Assembly: GCA_964564325.1 (NCBI GenBank)
Contig: CAZMBD010000018.1
Coordinates: 1-27,301 of the forward strand
Length of the DNA stretch: 27,301 bases
Reading direction: 5' to 3'
Source: JAAZMA01 sp964564325
GTDB lineage: Bacteria > Bacillota > Clostridia > Tissierellales > Tepidimicrobiaceae
Part shown: piece after piece, positions 8,629-16,594 of the stretch
Layout of the letters: each line of letters opens with the position of its first letter
Numbering within the stretch: position 1 is the first letter of the stretch
Notes under the pieces: generated by a model
The model's database searches: none
What the model was told of the DNA's origin: nothing
Seen by the model: only the letters and a program-made list of their open reading frames with translations
Position numbers and translations under genes: made by a program

Positions 8629-8691
8629 ATTTTATAAAAGGGAATATATGGTATACTAAGAGTAAGTATTTAAAGGAAAGTAGGAGGATTT

Positions 8692-9285
8692 ATGAAAAAA
8701 ATATTAGCTTTAATGGGAAGTCCAAGACTCAATAAAAATACTGATGTATTACTAGATTTAATACTCAAAGGTGCAGATGATAAAGGGCATGAGATAAATA
8801 AGGTTTATATTTCTAAACAAAATATTTCTCCGTGTAAAGGTTGCAATTATTGTGGTAATACAGGGGAATGTATTATAAAGGATGATATGTTAAAAATATA
8901 TGATTATTTTGATAATAGTGATATTTTTATATTAGCTTCTCCTTTGTACTTTAATTCTGTAAATGGCATTACAAAAAACCTAATAGATAGATGCCAAAAA
9001 TATTGGTCAATTAAATATCAATTAGGTGGAGATTATAAAAGGTATTTTAAAAGAATGGGTATATTTTTAGCAGTTGGAGGTGCTAAATATTCTCATGAGC
9101 ATTTTTCCTATGCTATTCCAACCATTGATTTATTTTTTAAGTCTATAAATGCAGAGTATATAGGAAACTATTTTGTATCGGGAACGGATGATATACCTAT
9201 ACAGAAAAGAGAAGATATTAGAGACGAATTATATAAAATAGGTTATAATATAAGCGATGTTAAAAACTTCTATATTCATAGATAG
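8692..9285 (+). CDS. Flavodoxin-fold NAD(P)H-dependent FMN reductase-like flavoprotein
   Basis: 197-residue cytoplasmic flavoprotein of the NADPH-dependent FMN reductase/flavodoxin family. The FMN phosphate loop is GSPRLNKNTD (9-18), the Cys-rich stretch CKGCNYC followed by a further Cys in GNTGEC (about 43-57) is typical of the clostridial iron-sulfur flavoprotein-like branch, and ASPLYFNSVNG marks the flavin-binding strand. The exact substrate is unknown. It starts 29 bp before the pterin gene and shares its strand, so it heads the folate operon; a redox role in pterin or folate reduction is possible but only inferred. RBS TAGGAGG with good spacing supports the ATG. A TATACT box lies about 40 bp upstream. 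Confidence 0.82.
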   Translation: MKKILALMGSPRLNKNTDVLLDLILKGADDKGHEINKVYISKQNISPCKGCNYCGNTGECIIKDDMLKIYDYFDNSDIFILASPLYFNSVNGITKNLIDRCQKYWSIKYQLGGDYKRYFKRMGIFLAVGGAKYSHEHFSYAIPTIDLFFKSINAEYIGNYFVSGTDDIPIQKREDIRDELYKIGYNISDVKNFYIHR

Positions 9286-9314
9286 AATTTTCTACATAAG
9301 GAGGAGATGATTTT

Positions 9315-9671
9315 ATGATTTTAATAAAGGAATTTGAATTTGATGCAGCTCATAATCTTGTTGATTATCATGGGAAATGTGAAAAATTGCATGGTCATAC
9401 TTACAAGCTAGTAGTAAAATTGGAAGGAGAGCCAAATCATGAAGGAATGGTGTATGATTTTGTAGAACTTAAAAATTTAGTAAATGAAAAAATAATAAAG
9501 GAATTTGATCATTCTTATTTAAATAATATTATTCCCCAGCCAACAGCTGAGAATATAGCTATATATACTTGGGATACGCTTAAAGAACATATTGATAGGT
9601 ATAATTGTAAACTTTATGAAGTTCAAGTATGGGAAACAAAAACTAGTGGTATAGTATACAGGGGTGAATAA
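9315..9671 (+). CDS. 6-pyruvoyl-tetrahydropterin synthase paralogue, PTPS-I/III type with CExxHGH
   Basis: COG0720 (QueD/PTPS) family protein, 118 residues. Metal ligands are His13 in DAAHNL and His26 and His28 in HGH; the catalytic Asp65-His66 pair (EFDHSYL), Glu79 in PTAEN and Glu107 in VWETKTSG are present. The decisive part is Cys22-Glu23-x2-His26-Gly-His28. QueD has Cys in the CxxxHGH motif and folate-type PTPS-III has Glu in ExxHGH; this protein has both, the pattern described for the dual PTPS-I/III group. It can therefore be expected to turn dihydroneopterin triphosphate into 6-hydroxymethyl-dihydropterin and so replace FolB, which is absent from this operon. It lies 1 bp before folE2. 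A queuosine role is less likely since no QueC or QueE is nearby. Confidence 0.88.
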   Translation: MILIKEFEFDAAHNLVDYHGKCEKLHGHTYKLVVKLEGEPNHEGMVYDFVELKNLVNEKIIKEFDHSYLNNIIPQPTAENIAIYTWDTLKEHIDRYNCKLYEVQVWETKTSGIVYRGE

Positions 9672-9672
9672 G

Positions 9673-10443
9673 ATGAAAGATATACAGAAAGAAATAGATA
9701 CGAGAAATATCTCCCTTAAAAAAGTTGGTATTAAAGATTTTAAATGGCCTATATCAGTTTTAGACAAAGAAAATAAAAATCAAAGGACTATTGCTAATAT
9801 AGATGCATCTGTAGGTCTTCATCAAAATATAAAGGGTACTCATATGAGTCGATTTGTTGAAATTATTAAAGAAATAGAAAGTGTTTCTCCTAGAAGTATT
9901 GAAGAAATTTTAGATAATATGATAGAAAAATTAGATTCCAAATCTGCTTATATGAAAATGGATTTTGACTATTTTATTAAAAAAGCTTCACCAGTTACTG
10001 AAATAGAAGCTTTAACAGATATAAAGTGTCGTTATGAAGCATCAAAACAATATGAATTTAAGTTTTTGATGGGAGTTTCTGTACCTGTTATTACATTGTG
10101 TCCTTGTTCTAAGGCTATAAGTGAATTTGGGGCTCATAATCAAAGAGCAATTGTAGATGTTTTGGTAGATATGAATAGTTTAGTTTGGATTGAAGAGATA
10201 GTTAAGATAGCTGAGGAAAGTGGTAGTTCTCCTGTTTATCCTCTTCTTAAGAGAAAAGATGAAAAATATGTTACAGAACAGTCCTATTTAAAACCAAGAT
10301 TTGTAGAAGATGTGGCAAGAGAAGTAGCTTTAAGACTTGAAGAAAATGAAAAGATTAATTGGTATAGTGTAAAGGTAGAGAGTATAGAAAGCATTCATAA
10401 TCATAGTGCTTTTGCTTATACAGAGAAAGGCTATATACTATAA
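9673..10443 (+). CDS. folE2: GTP cyclohydrolase type IB (FolE2)
   Basis: Converts GTP to 7,8-dihydroneopterin triphosphate, the first step of folate synthesis. Length about 256 residues, usual for FolE2. The opening KDIQKEIDTRNISLKKVGI and the segment TLCPCSKAISEFGAHNQRA hold the family's metal-binding Cys and substrate residues; SPVYPLLKRKDEKYVTEQSY and PRFVEDVAREVA complete the tunnelling fold signature. This enzyme is unrelated in sequence to zinc-dependent FolE and works with other divalent metals. ATG 9673 is preferred to a GTG at 9664, which overlaps the GGGGTG ribosome binding site. It is one base from the end of the PTPS gene and 24 bp before folP. Confidence 0.93.
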   Translation: MKDIQKEIDTRNISLKKVGIKDFKWPISVLDKENKNQRTIANIDASVGLHQNIKGTHMSRFVEIIKEIESVSPRSIEEILDNMIEKLDSKSAYMKMDFDYFIKKASPVTEIEALTDIKCRYEASKQYEFKFLMGVSVPVITLCPCSKAISEFGAHNQRAIVDVLVDMNSLVWIEEIVKIAEESGSSPVYPLLKRKDEKYVTEQSYLKPRFVEDVAREVALRLEENEKINWYSVKVESIESIHNHSAFAYTEKGYIL

Positions 10444-10467
10444 TTATATATATGGAGGAGGCTTAAA

Positions 10468-11304
10468 ATGAGGTATATAGAATTAAAAGATGGAAGTGTT
10501 TATAAATTTGAAAATATGAAGGTAATGGGAATATTAAATGCTACTGATAATTCTTTTTATCCAACATCAAGGGTAAATAGTGTAGAAAATGCAGTAGATA
10601 GGGCTATGAAGATGATAGAAGATGGGGCGGATATTTTAGATATAGGTGGAGAATCTACTAGACCTGGATCTGATCCTGTAAGTGTTGAGAAAGAGGTAGA
10701 CAGAGTAGTTCCTGTTATTGAAGGCATTAGAAAAAAGAATAAAGATATATTGATTTCTGTAGATACTTATAGAAGTCGAACTGCAGAAGAAGCTATAAAG
10801 GCTGGAGCAGATATTATTAATGATATATCAGCTATGACTTTTGATGAAAATATGGCAGATGTAGTTAAGAAATATAATGTACCTATTATACTTATGCATA
10901 TAAAAGGTACACCTAAAAATATGCAAAAGGATCCTCATTATGATGATGTAGTGAAGGAAGTTGGGGCATTTTTTACAGAAAGAATAGAATATGCTAAAGG
11001 TAAGGGAATAAAGCAAGAAAAGATAATACTTGATCCAGGAATAGGTTTTGGGAAGAATTTTGAACATAATATGGAGCTTATAAGAAAAATAGATAGTTTC
11101 TTTGTATTTGATTTGCCAATACTTCTTGCGGTATCAAGAAAATCTTCTATAGGTGAGGCTTTAGGTGGTCTTCCAGTTGATGAACGTTTGGAAGGAACTA
11201 TGGCAATTTCTTGTTATGCAGCTATGAAAGATGTGGATATGATAAGGGTTCATGATGTATTGGAAAATAAAAGGGCTATAAAGATGATAGAGGTATTGAA
11301 ATGA
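10468..11304 (+). CDS. folP: Dihydropteroate synthase
   Basis: Joins 6-hydroxymethyl-dihydropterin pyrophosphate to p-aminobenzoate, the sulfonamide target. 278 residues in a TIM barrel. Seen are MGILNATDNSFYPTSR (24-39, the flexible loop-1 region; the common form is NVTPDSF), DILDIGGESTRPG (55-67), DIINDIS, ILDPGIGFGKN and the SRKS loop. It was checked against the related corrinoid:folate methyltransferases (MeTr/AcsE), which would suit the neighbouring corrinoid cluster, but the GGESTRPG and SRKS motifs and the following folK identify a true FolP. RBS GGAGGAG sits 7 bases before the ATG; the stop overlaps folK by 4 bp (ATGA). Confidence 0.94.
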   Translation: MRYIELKDGSVYKFENMKVMGILNATDNSFYPTSRVNSVENAVDRAMKMIEDGADILDIGGESTRPGSDPVSVEKEVDRVVPVIEGIRKKNKDILISVDTYRSRTAEEAIKAGADIINDISAMTFDENMADVVKKYNVPIILMHIKGTPKNMQKDPHYDDVVKEVGAFFTERIEYAKGKGIKQEKIILDPGIGFGKNFEHNMELIRKIDSFFVFDLPILLAVSRKSSIGEALGGLPVDERLEGTMAISCYAAMKDVDMIRVHDVLENKRAIKMIEVLK

Positions 11305-11741
11305 ATATAGTATATATTAGTTTTGGAAGTAATATTGGTGATAGAGAAAAGGCTATAGAGGATGCATTAAATTTAGTGAATCAAAATAGAATGAAAATAA
11401 CTAAGAGATCAAATATAATAGAAACAGAACCTTATGGTTATACAGATCAACCTACTTTTTTAAATGGGGCGATAGAAGTAGAAACAGAATTAAGTTGTAG
11501 AGAAGTGTTGAAAAGGCTTTTGCAAATAGAGAAAGAAGTGGGACGAGTTAGGGAGTTTAAATGGGGACCAAGACTTATTGATTTGGATATTATATTTTTC
11601 AACGATGAGATATATGATGAGGAGGATTTAAAGGTTCCTCATCCAGATATGCAAAACAGAGATTTTGTTCTTAAACCTTTATGTGAAATATGTTCAGGTT
11701 TTACTCATCCTATTTTAAAAAAGAAAGTTAGTGAATTATAA
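11301..11741 (+). CDS. folK: 6-hydroxymethyl-dihydropterin pyrophosphokinase
   Basis: Uses ATP to pyrophosphorylate 6-hydroxymethyl-dihydropterin for FolP. 146 residues, near the usual 150-160. The FGSNIGDR start, ETEPYGYTDQPTFLNGAI substrate segment and the EVGRVREFKWGPRLIDLDII signature (Mg-binding Asp pair in DLDI) are clear. It is translationally coupled to folP by a 4-bp overlap and is the last gene of the operon. Its stop codon is directly followed by the composite repeat and terminator. No FolB domain is fused to it. Confidence 0.94.
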   Translation: MNIVYISFGSNIGDREKAIEDALNLVNQNRMKITKRSNIIETEPYGYTDQPTFLNGAIEVETELSCREVLKRLLQIEKEVGRVREFKWGPRLIDLDIIFFNDEIYDEEDLKVPHPDMQNRDFVLKPLCEICSGFTHPILKKKVSEL

Positions 11742-11767
11742 GACAGGGGGACGGTTCTTCTTGACCC
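11742..11767 (+). repeat. Conserved-loop hairpin repeat, copy B
   Basis: GACAGGGGGACGGTTCTTCT followed by TGACCC repeats the loop of copy A, one base after the folK stop. The 5' arm no longer pairs well with the 3' TGACCC, so this copy is partly eroded or cut where it joins the gene. Confidence 0.65.
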
Positions 11768-11795
11768 AAACACTAGGGACAGTCCCTAGCGTTTG
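11767..11795. repeat. 29-bp palindromic repeat, copy 2
   Basis: CAAACACTAGGGA, centre CAG, TCCCTAGCGTTTG. One A-C mismatch in the sixth pair; otherwise the same as the copy at 8569. Confidence 0.75.
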
Positions 11796-11800
11796 ACATA

Positions 11801-11826
11801 AGAGAAGCTATTGCTTCTTTTTTTTA
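11801..11826 (+). terminator. Terminator of the folate operon
   Basis: AGAAGC and GCTTCT (11803-11818) pair around TATT and are followed by nine or so T. It is a near copy of the terminator at 8603 and follows the palindrome by the same short GACATA spacer seen there. Confidence 0.83.
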
Positions 11827-11837
11827 TTTTATGCTTC

Positions 11838-11866
11838 TTGACATAGCCAAACTGTAATGGTACTAT
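11838..11866 (+). promoter_or_regulatory. Promoter of the aminotransferase gene
   Basis: Consensus TTGACA (11838-11843), a 17-bp spacer and TACTAT (11861-11866). It lies about 60 bp before the aminotransferase start and is the best sigma-A promoter in the window. Confidence 0.75.
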
Positions 11867-11888
11867 TAAATTGTAATACATACAGTTT
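11849..11888. promoter_or_regulatory. Inverted repeat over the promoter, possible operator
   Basis: AAACTGTA (11849-11856) and TACAGTTT (11881-11888) are perfect 8-bp complements flanking the -10 box, with related TGTAAT and TTGTAATACA words between them. The place and symmetry fit a repressor site. The regulator is unknown. Confidence 0.4.
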
Positions 11889-11924
11889 TAAAGTGTGATG
11901 AAAAATTAAAAAGGAGGGCTTATT

Positions 11925-13058
11925 TTGAAAAAACATATGATTATGACACCAGGACCAACTGAGATTCACGAGGATGTAAGGAAAGCTATGGCGTGTGATA
12001 TAACAAATCCAGATTTGGATATTAATTTTTATGAGTATTATAGAGAAAGTTGCAATAAATTAAAAAAATTATTAAATACTAAAGAAGACGTACTTATATT
12101 AGATGGAGAAGGAATATTAGGTTTAGAAGCGGCATGTGCCTCTTTAATAGAAACAGGGGATAGAGTACTTTGTATAGATAATGGTATATTTGGCAAAGGT
12201 TTTGGAGATTTTGCTAAAATATACGGAGCTGAAGTAGTATATTTTGAGGGAGATTATAGAAAGGCCCTTGATGTAGGTGAATTAGAAAAATTTCTAGAAA
12301 AGGACAATGATTTTAAATTAGCTACTTTAGTTCATTGTGAAACTCCATCAGGTATTACTAATCCAGTAGATAAAATTTGTCCATTATTAAAGAAACATGG
12401 AATAATTTCAGTAGTAGATTCTGTTTCGGCTATTGGTGGAGAAAAGGTTGAAGTAGATAAATGGAAAATAGATATTATATTAGGAGGCAGTCAAAAATGT
12501 TTGTCTGCAGCACCTGGATTAACTTTTCTAAGTATTAGTAAAGATGCTTGGAATGTAATAGAAAATAGAGAAACTCCTATTGCATCTTTTTATTGTAATT
12601 TAGGTTTATGGAGAAATTATTATGAAGAAAAATGGTTTCCATATACTCAGCCTATAAGCGATATATATGGATTAAATTGTGCAGTAGATAGAATTTTAGA
12701 TAAAGGAGACTATGTTGAAAGACATAAGAAAATTGCCAACGGAGTTAGAGAAGCTTTAACTCAAGCTGGACTAGAATTGTATCCTTTAGATGGATATTCT
12801 AATACAGTTACTACAGTTTTAATTCCAGAGGGAATAAGTTTTAATGAAATATATAATAGTATGTTAGAAGATCACAATATTATGATTGCAGGTGCCTTTG
12901 ATTATTTAAAAGATAAAGTAATTAGAATTGGGCATATGGGTGAAAATTGCTATGAAGATAAGATATATATGACCTTAAAGGCATTAGATAATGTATTTAA
13001 AAAACATGGAATTAAATTAAATGGTAGTTTGCATAAATATTTTGTAGATATTATGTAG
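11925..13058 (+). CDS. Class V (PLP) aminotransferase, serine/alanine-glyoxylate type
   Basis: PLP enzyme of fold type I, 377 residues, similar in layout to serine-pyruvate, alanine-glyoxylate and PucG-like aminotransferases. MTPGPTEIHEDVRKAM opens the family; HCETPSGITNP (137-147), VVDSVSAIGG (163-172, Asp165 for the pyridine nitrogen) and GGSQKCLSAAPGL (188-199, Lys191 forming the Schiff base) are all present. The substrate pair cannot be set from sequence; glyoxylate or a purine-breakdown amino donor are options. It begins with TTG after a perfect AAGGAGG 7 bases upstream. It is a single-gene unit with its own promoter and a possible operator. Confidence 0.88.
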   Translation: MKKHMIMTPGPTEIHEDVRKAMACDITNPDLDINFYEYYRESCNKLKKLLNTKEDVLILDGEGILGLEAACASLIETGDRVLCIDNGIFGKGFGDFAKIYGAEVVYFEGDYRKALDVGELEKFLEKDNDFKLATLVHCETPSGITNPVDKICPLLKKHGIISVVDSVSAIGGEKVEVDKWKIDIILGGSQKCLSAAPGLTFLSISKDAWNVIENRETPIASFYCNLGLWRNYYEEKWFPYTQPISDIYGLNCAVDRILDKGDYVERHKKIANGVREALTQAGLELYPLDGYSNTVTTVLIPEGISFNEIYNSMLEDHNIMIAGAFDYLKDKVIRIGHMGENCYEDKIYMTLKALDNVFKKHGIKLNGSLHKYFVDIM

Positions 13059-13070
13059 CTGCTTTTTGAT

Positions 13071-13105
13071 AATAGGACAGTATGGATAATTTCTACTGTC
13101 CTATT
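13071..13105 (+). terminator. Hairpin after the aminotransferase gene
   Basis: AATAGGACAGTA (13071-13082) pairs perfectly with TACTGTCCTATT (13094-13105). There is no strong T tail, so termination is probable but not certain. Confidence 0.55.
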
Positions 13106-13188
13106 ATATTGAAAAATATAGTATAATAAAAATATGGTGAAGTGAGATTGAAAATGTAATTCAAATCAATAGTCTGAGGAGGATAACC

Positions 13189-14202
13189 ATGGAAAAAAGA
13201 AGATTAGGGAAAACAAATTTTTTAGTATCAGTAATAGGATTTGGAGGCATTCCTATTCAAAGGGTAAATAAGGAAGAAGCCATAAAAATAATTGGTGCTG
13301 TTAAAAAAGCTGGTATTAACTTTATAGATACAGCTAGAGGCTATACTGTGAGTGAATCTTTAATAGGTTGTGGATTGGACGAGCATGGTAGAGAAAATTT
13401 TATTTTAGCTACTAAATCTGGCAAAAGAGATTATAATGGGATATTAGAAGAATTAAATGTTAGTCTAAAAAATTTAAATACAGATTATATTGATCTTTTT
13501 CAATTTCATAATATTAAGTCTTTAGAAGAGTTAGATTTTATAATGAGTGATGAAGGTGGTTTGAAAGCTTTAAAAGAAGCTAAGTCAAAGGGAATAATAA
13601 AAGAAATAGGAATAACTAGTCATATGCCAGAAGTATTGGATAAGGCCATAGACACAGGAGAATTTGCCACAATCCAATGTCCATATAATCCTGTGGAGAG
13701 ACAGGCAGAGAAGGTATTTGAAAAAGCTAATAAATTAGGTATTGGAGTAATAGTTATGAAGCCATTAGCAGGAGGGGCAATTCAAAATGCAGATTTATCT
13801 TTAAGATTTATTACAAATAATCCTAATGTTACAGTAGCTATACCTGGTATGGATAGTGTAGAACAAGTAATGAAAAATGCTAAGATTGGTGAAAAAACTA
13901 GACCTTTAAACGAAGAAGAAAAGGCTATATTATTCCAAGAGGCAAAAGAATTAGGAACGGAATTTTGTAGGAGATGTGGTTACTGTATGCCTTGTCCTCA
14001 AGGGATAGACATACCTTCACAATTCTTAATGGAAGGATATTATAGACGATACAATTTAAAGGAATGGGCATTAGATAGGTATCATGCTATGGAATTTAGG
14101 GCAAAGGATTGTATAGAATGTGGAAGTTGCGAGAAAAAATGCCCCTATAATTTACCTATTAGAGAGATGCTAAAAAGAGTAGATATGTTATTAGAAAGAT
14201 AG
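13189..14202 (+). CDS. Aldo/keto reductase with C-terminal ferredoxin domain
   Basis: Oxidoreductase of 337 residues: a (beta/alpha)8 aldo/keto reductase barrel fused to a ferredoxin-like tail. The catalytic tetrad is readable as Asp47 (FIDTARGY), Tyr52, Lys76 (LATKSG) and His107 (FQFHN). The tail holds CRRCGYCMPCPQGIDIP and CIECGSCEKKCPYNLPI, two CxxCxxC-type clusters, so it probably takes electrons through iron-sulfur centres as well as from a nicotinamide cofactor. This architecture is common in Clostridia; substrates are mostly unknown. RBS GAGGAGG is well spaced before the ATG. There is no clear partner gene on either side. Confidence 0.92.
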   Translation: MEKRRLGKTNFLVSVIGFGGIPIQRVNKEEAIKIIGAVKKAGINFIDTARGYTVSESLIGCGLDEHGRENFILATKSGKRDYNGILEELNVSLKNLNTDYIDLFQFHNIKSLEELDFIMSDEGGLKALKEAKSKGIIKEIGITSHMPEVLDKAIDTGEFATIQCPYNPVERQAEKVFEKANKLGIGVIVMKPLAGGAIQNADLSLRFITNNPNVTVAIPGMDSVEQVMKNAKIGEKTRPLNEEEKAILFQEAKELGTEFCRRCGYCMPCPQGIDIPSQFLMEGYYRRYNLKEWALDRYHAMEFRAKDCIECGSCEKKCPYNLPIREMLKRVDMLLER

Positions 14203-14298
14203 TATGCAGTTTATCATATTCATACTAAAAAAATATATATAAAATATTAATAACATTTATATATGTAGCTCAATATCCTGGTATGGAGGAGGGATATA

Positions 14299-14971
14299 AT
14301 GAATTATCCTATTATTTTTGTACCAGGACTTTTTGGTTCCATGGGAGATGATGTAATAAAAGGGACAGGGAGTTTTTCCTTTGGACCTGCTGAAAAAGTT
14401 TATGGACCTTTTATTGAAATTTTAAATTCCATGGGGTATATTGAGGGCTTAAATTTATTTATTTCTTATTATGACTGGAAGCTGTCTGTATTAGAAGCAG
14501 TGGATAAATACTTATTTTCAGATATAGAGAAAATTAAAAGAAATTTAGGAACCGATAAAGTAATAATTATAGGTCATAGTTTAGGTGGTTTGTTGGGAAG
14601 GGCATATATGAGTTATTTTAGTCCTTCTTCTGTAGACAAATTAATTATGATAGGCACTCCAAATTTAGGAACAGTAAATGCCTATTATTTCTGGAGTGGT
14701 GGCAAACTTCCCTATTCAAAAGTAGAAGACGATATTCTTTACAATGGATTAAAGATGGCATTTATATTTTATTATAAAATGTTTAAAGATATAAATCATA
14801 TAGAGGCCTTAAGAAATATGTTTCCAGTAGTGAAGGATTTGTTGCCTAGTTATAATTATGGCAATTACATATTTTATGAGGCAAATGGAAATAAGATAGA
14901 AATTCCTATAGAAAATATGACTGTAAAGAATAGCTTTTTAAATGATTTAGAAAGAAGAAATTTAGATCTAG
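14299..14971 (+). CDS. Alpha/beta hydrolase (lipase-like), 5' part only, cut by the assembly gap
   Basis: First 224 residues of a serine hydrolase. IIFVPGLFGSMG (5-16) gives the oxyanion-side loop, and IIIGHSLGGLLGR (89-101) the nucleophile elbow with Ser94. The sequence resembles lecithin:cholesterol acyltransferase-type and clostridial lipase-like hydrolases. The Asp and His of the triad would lie past the gap. There is no signal peptide, which points to the cytoplasm. The reading frame that seems to continue after the gap is antisense of the ABC-F gene and does not belong to this protein. RBS GGAGGAGGG precedes the ATG. Confidence 0.82.
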
Positions 14972-15071
14972 NNNNNNNNNNNNNNNNNNNNNNNNNNNNN
15001 NNNNNNNNNNNNNNNNNNNNNNNNNNNNNNNNNNNNNNNNNNNNNNNNNNNNNNNNNNNNNNNNNNNNNNN
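14972..15071. other. Assembly gap of exactly 100 N
   Basis: A run of 100 N is the usual placeholder for a scaffold join of unknown length. The base sequence on the right edge resembles a repeat arm, which may be why the assembly broke here. Confidence 0.97.
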
Positions 15072-15088
15072 TGTCCCACTTTTGTCCC
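15072..15088 (-). repeat. Repeat arm at the gap edge
   Basis: On the minus strand this reads GGGACAAAAGTGGGACA and runs into the gap, two direct GGGACA words like the 5' arm of hairpin copy A. Only an edge is visible, so the assignment is tentative. Confidence 0.4.
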
Positions 15089-15101
15089 ATCTATTATTCC
15101 A

Positions 15102-16568
15102 TTATAATTTTACAATATCAGTGGCTACCTTCTCAATAAATTTTTTATCATGTTCTATAAGAATCATAGTGGGAGCATATTCTAATATCATATTTTCTAT
15201 TTGAATTCTAGAAATAATATCAATATAATTTAAAGGTTCATCCCAAATATATACATGGGCCTCTTCACAAAGAGATTTTGCCAAAAGGACTTTTTTCTTT
15301 TGGCCACTACTATAGCTTTCCATAGGAATATCAAATTGTTCTCTTGAAATACCCATTTTTCTAAAGATAGTTAGAAATTGAGTTTTATCTATATTGGATT
15401 TATCAATGAATTCAAATAAACTACCTTTTAAAAAATCAAATTGCTGTGGTACATAAGAAATTATTAAATCTTTTGCTTTCCATAGATGTCCACTTTTTTG
15501 GATGTTCTTACCTAAAATAGCTTTAATAATACTAGATTTTCCACTGCCATTCTTACCTTGTAATACTAAACATTCTCCTTGATTTACAGTAAAGGATATA
15601 GGTTTAAATATTGGGATATTATCATAAGATAATATTAAATCCTCTGCTTCTATAAGAGTATCAGCATGATGTTCTAAAGAAGAAACTTGTAAATTTTCAA
15701 TTTCTTCAATATTTTTTAATAGCTTTTGTTTTTCATTAATGGCAGTTTCATAGCGTTTCTCGATACTTTTAGATCTTTTCATCATTTTAGCTGCCATATG
15801 TCCAATATATCCCCTATCTGTAGGGCCACAACCAATTTTTGTAGCTTCTACTTTATCTGACCATTTTGCTTTTTCCCTAGCAGATTCTTTTAATCTACGT
15901 ATTTCTTTTCTAAGTTTTTCATTTTTCTCTAATTCAAATTTATCCTCTAAATGTTTATTGCGTTGCCATGTATCATAATTGCCTTTCATAAGGATAATTT
16001 TGCTTTTTTCAATGGCCAATATACGATTGACAGAAGTATTTAAGAATTCTCTATCATGAGAAACTACTATAAATCCTTTTTTTCCTGCTAAATATTCAGC
16101 TACTTGCTTTCTGCCAAGAATATCTAAGTGATTAGTAGGTTCATCTATTAATAGAAAATTATTTTCAGAAATAAACATAGTTGCAAGGAGGATTTTTGTT
16201 TGTTCTCCATGGCTTAAGGTAGAAAAAGGGCGATATAAAATATCCTCTTTAAGTTCTAATAAATTCATTTCCTTTTGCAATTTCCACAGAGGAAAATTTC
16301 CTTTTAAAGTTTCAATAACTGCCATAGTGTTTTTCTCATAATTTTCTATTTCATAAGGGAAGTACTCAAAATCTACAGAAGTATGAATATTTCCATTGTA
16401 TGGGTATTCCCCCATTAAAAGTTTCAAAAATGTAGATTTCCCGTAGCCGTTTCGACCAATAAGACCTAATTTCCAATTAGTATCTAATTCTAAATTCACA
16501 TTATCAAAGATTGGCTCTAAGGCTCCAATATGTGTAAATGTTAAGTTTTTAATATCTATTAATGACAA
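15102..16568 (-). CDS. ABC-F ribosome-protection protein (Lsa/Vga/CplR-like)
   Basis: Cytoplasmic twin ATPase of 488 residues with no membrane segments. Domain 1: Walker A GRNGYGKST (38-46), signature LSHGEQ (118-123), Walker B LLIDEPTNHLD (139-149). A charged, helical inter-domain linker covers about 190-305 and includes GPTDRGYIGHMAAKMMKRSKSIE, typical of the Lsa/Vga antibiotic-resistance branch. Domain 2: GKNGSGKSS (338-346), YSSGQKKK (419-426), IWDEPLNYID (441-450). Members bind the ribosomal E site and dislodge lincosamides, streptogramin A and pleuromutilins; resistance here is inferred. It starts with TTG, 7 bases after AGGAGTG. The 290-base leader with small ORFs and two terminators implies induction by ribosome stalling. 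The domain-2 Walker B has LNYID where many have TNHLD. Confidence 0.9.
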   Translation of the reverse strand: MSLIDIKNLTFTHIGALEPIFDNVNLELDTNWKLGLIGRNGYGKSTFLKLLMGEYPYNGNIHTSVDFEYFPYEIENYEKNTMAVIETLKGNFPLWKLQKEMNLLELKEDILYRPFSTLSHGEQTKILLATMFISENNFLLIDEPTNHLDILGRKQVAEYLAGKKGFIVVSHDREFLNTSVNRILAIEKSKIILMKGNYDTWQRNKHLEDKFELEKNEKLRKEIRRLKESAREKAKWSDKVEATKIGCGPTDRGYIGHMAAKMMKRSKSIEKRYETAINEKQKLLKNIEEIENLQVSSLEHHADTLIEAEDLILSYDNIPIFKPISFTVNQGECLVLQGKNGSGKSSIIKAILGKNIQKSGHLWKAKDLIISYVPQQFDFLKGSLFEFIDKSNIDKTQFLTIFRKMGISREQFDIPMESYSSGQKKKVLLAKSLCEEAHVYIWDEPLNYIDIISRIQIENMILEYAPTMILIEHDKKFIEKVATDIVKL

Positions 16569-16594
16569 TTTATTTCACTCCTATATATAAAGTT

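Noticed and set aside
8551..8691. Complete insertion sequence
   Set aside because: No transposase frame lies with the repeats; they are short elements only.
10468..11304. Corrinoid:folate methyltransferase (MeTr) instead of FolP, which would complete the corrinoid pathway
   Set aside because: GGESTRPG, SRKS and the overlap with folK identify dihydropteroate synthase.
14972..15204. Continuation of the alpha/beta hydrolase frame beyond the N run
   Set aside because: The frame past the gap is the antisense of the ABC-F 3' end; the joined protein is an artefact of reading through N.
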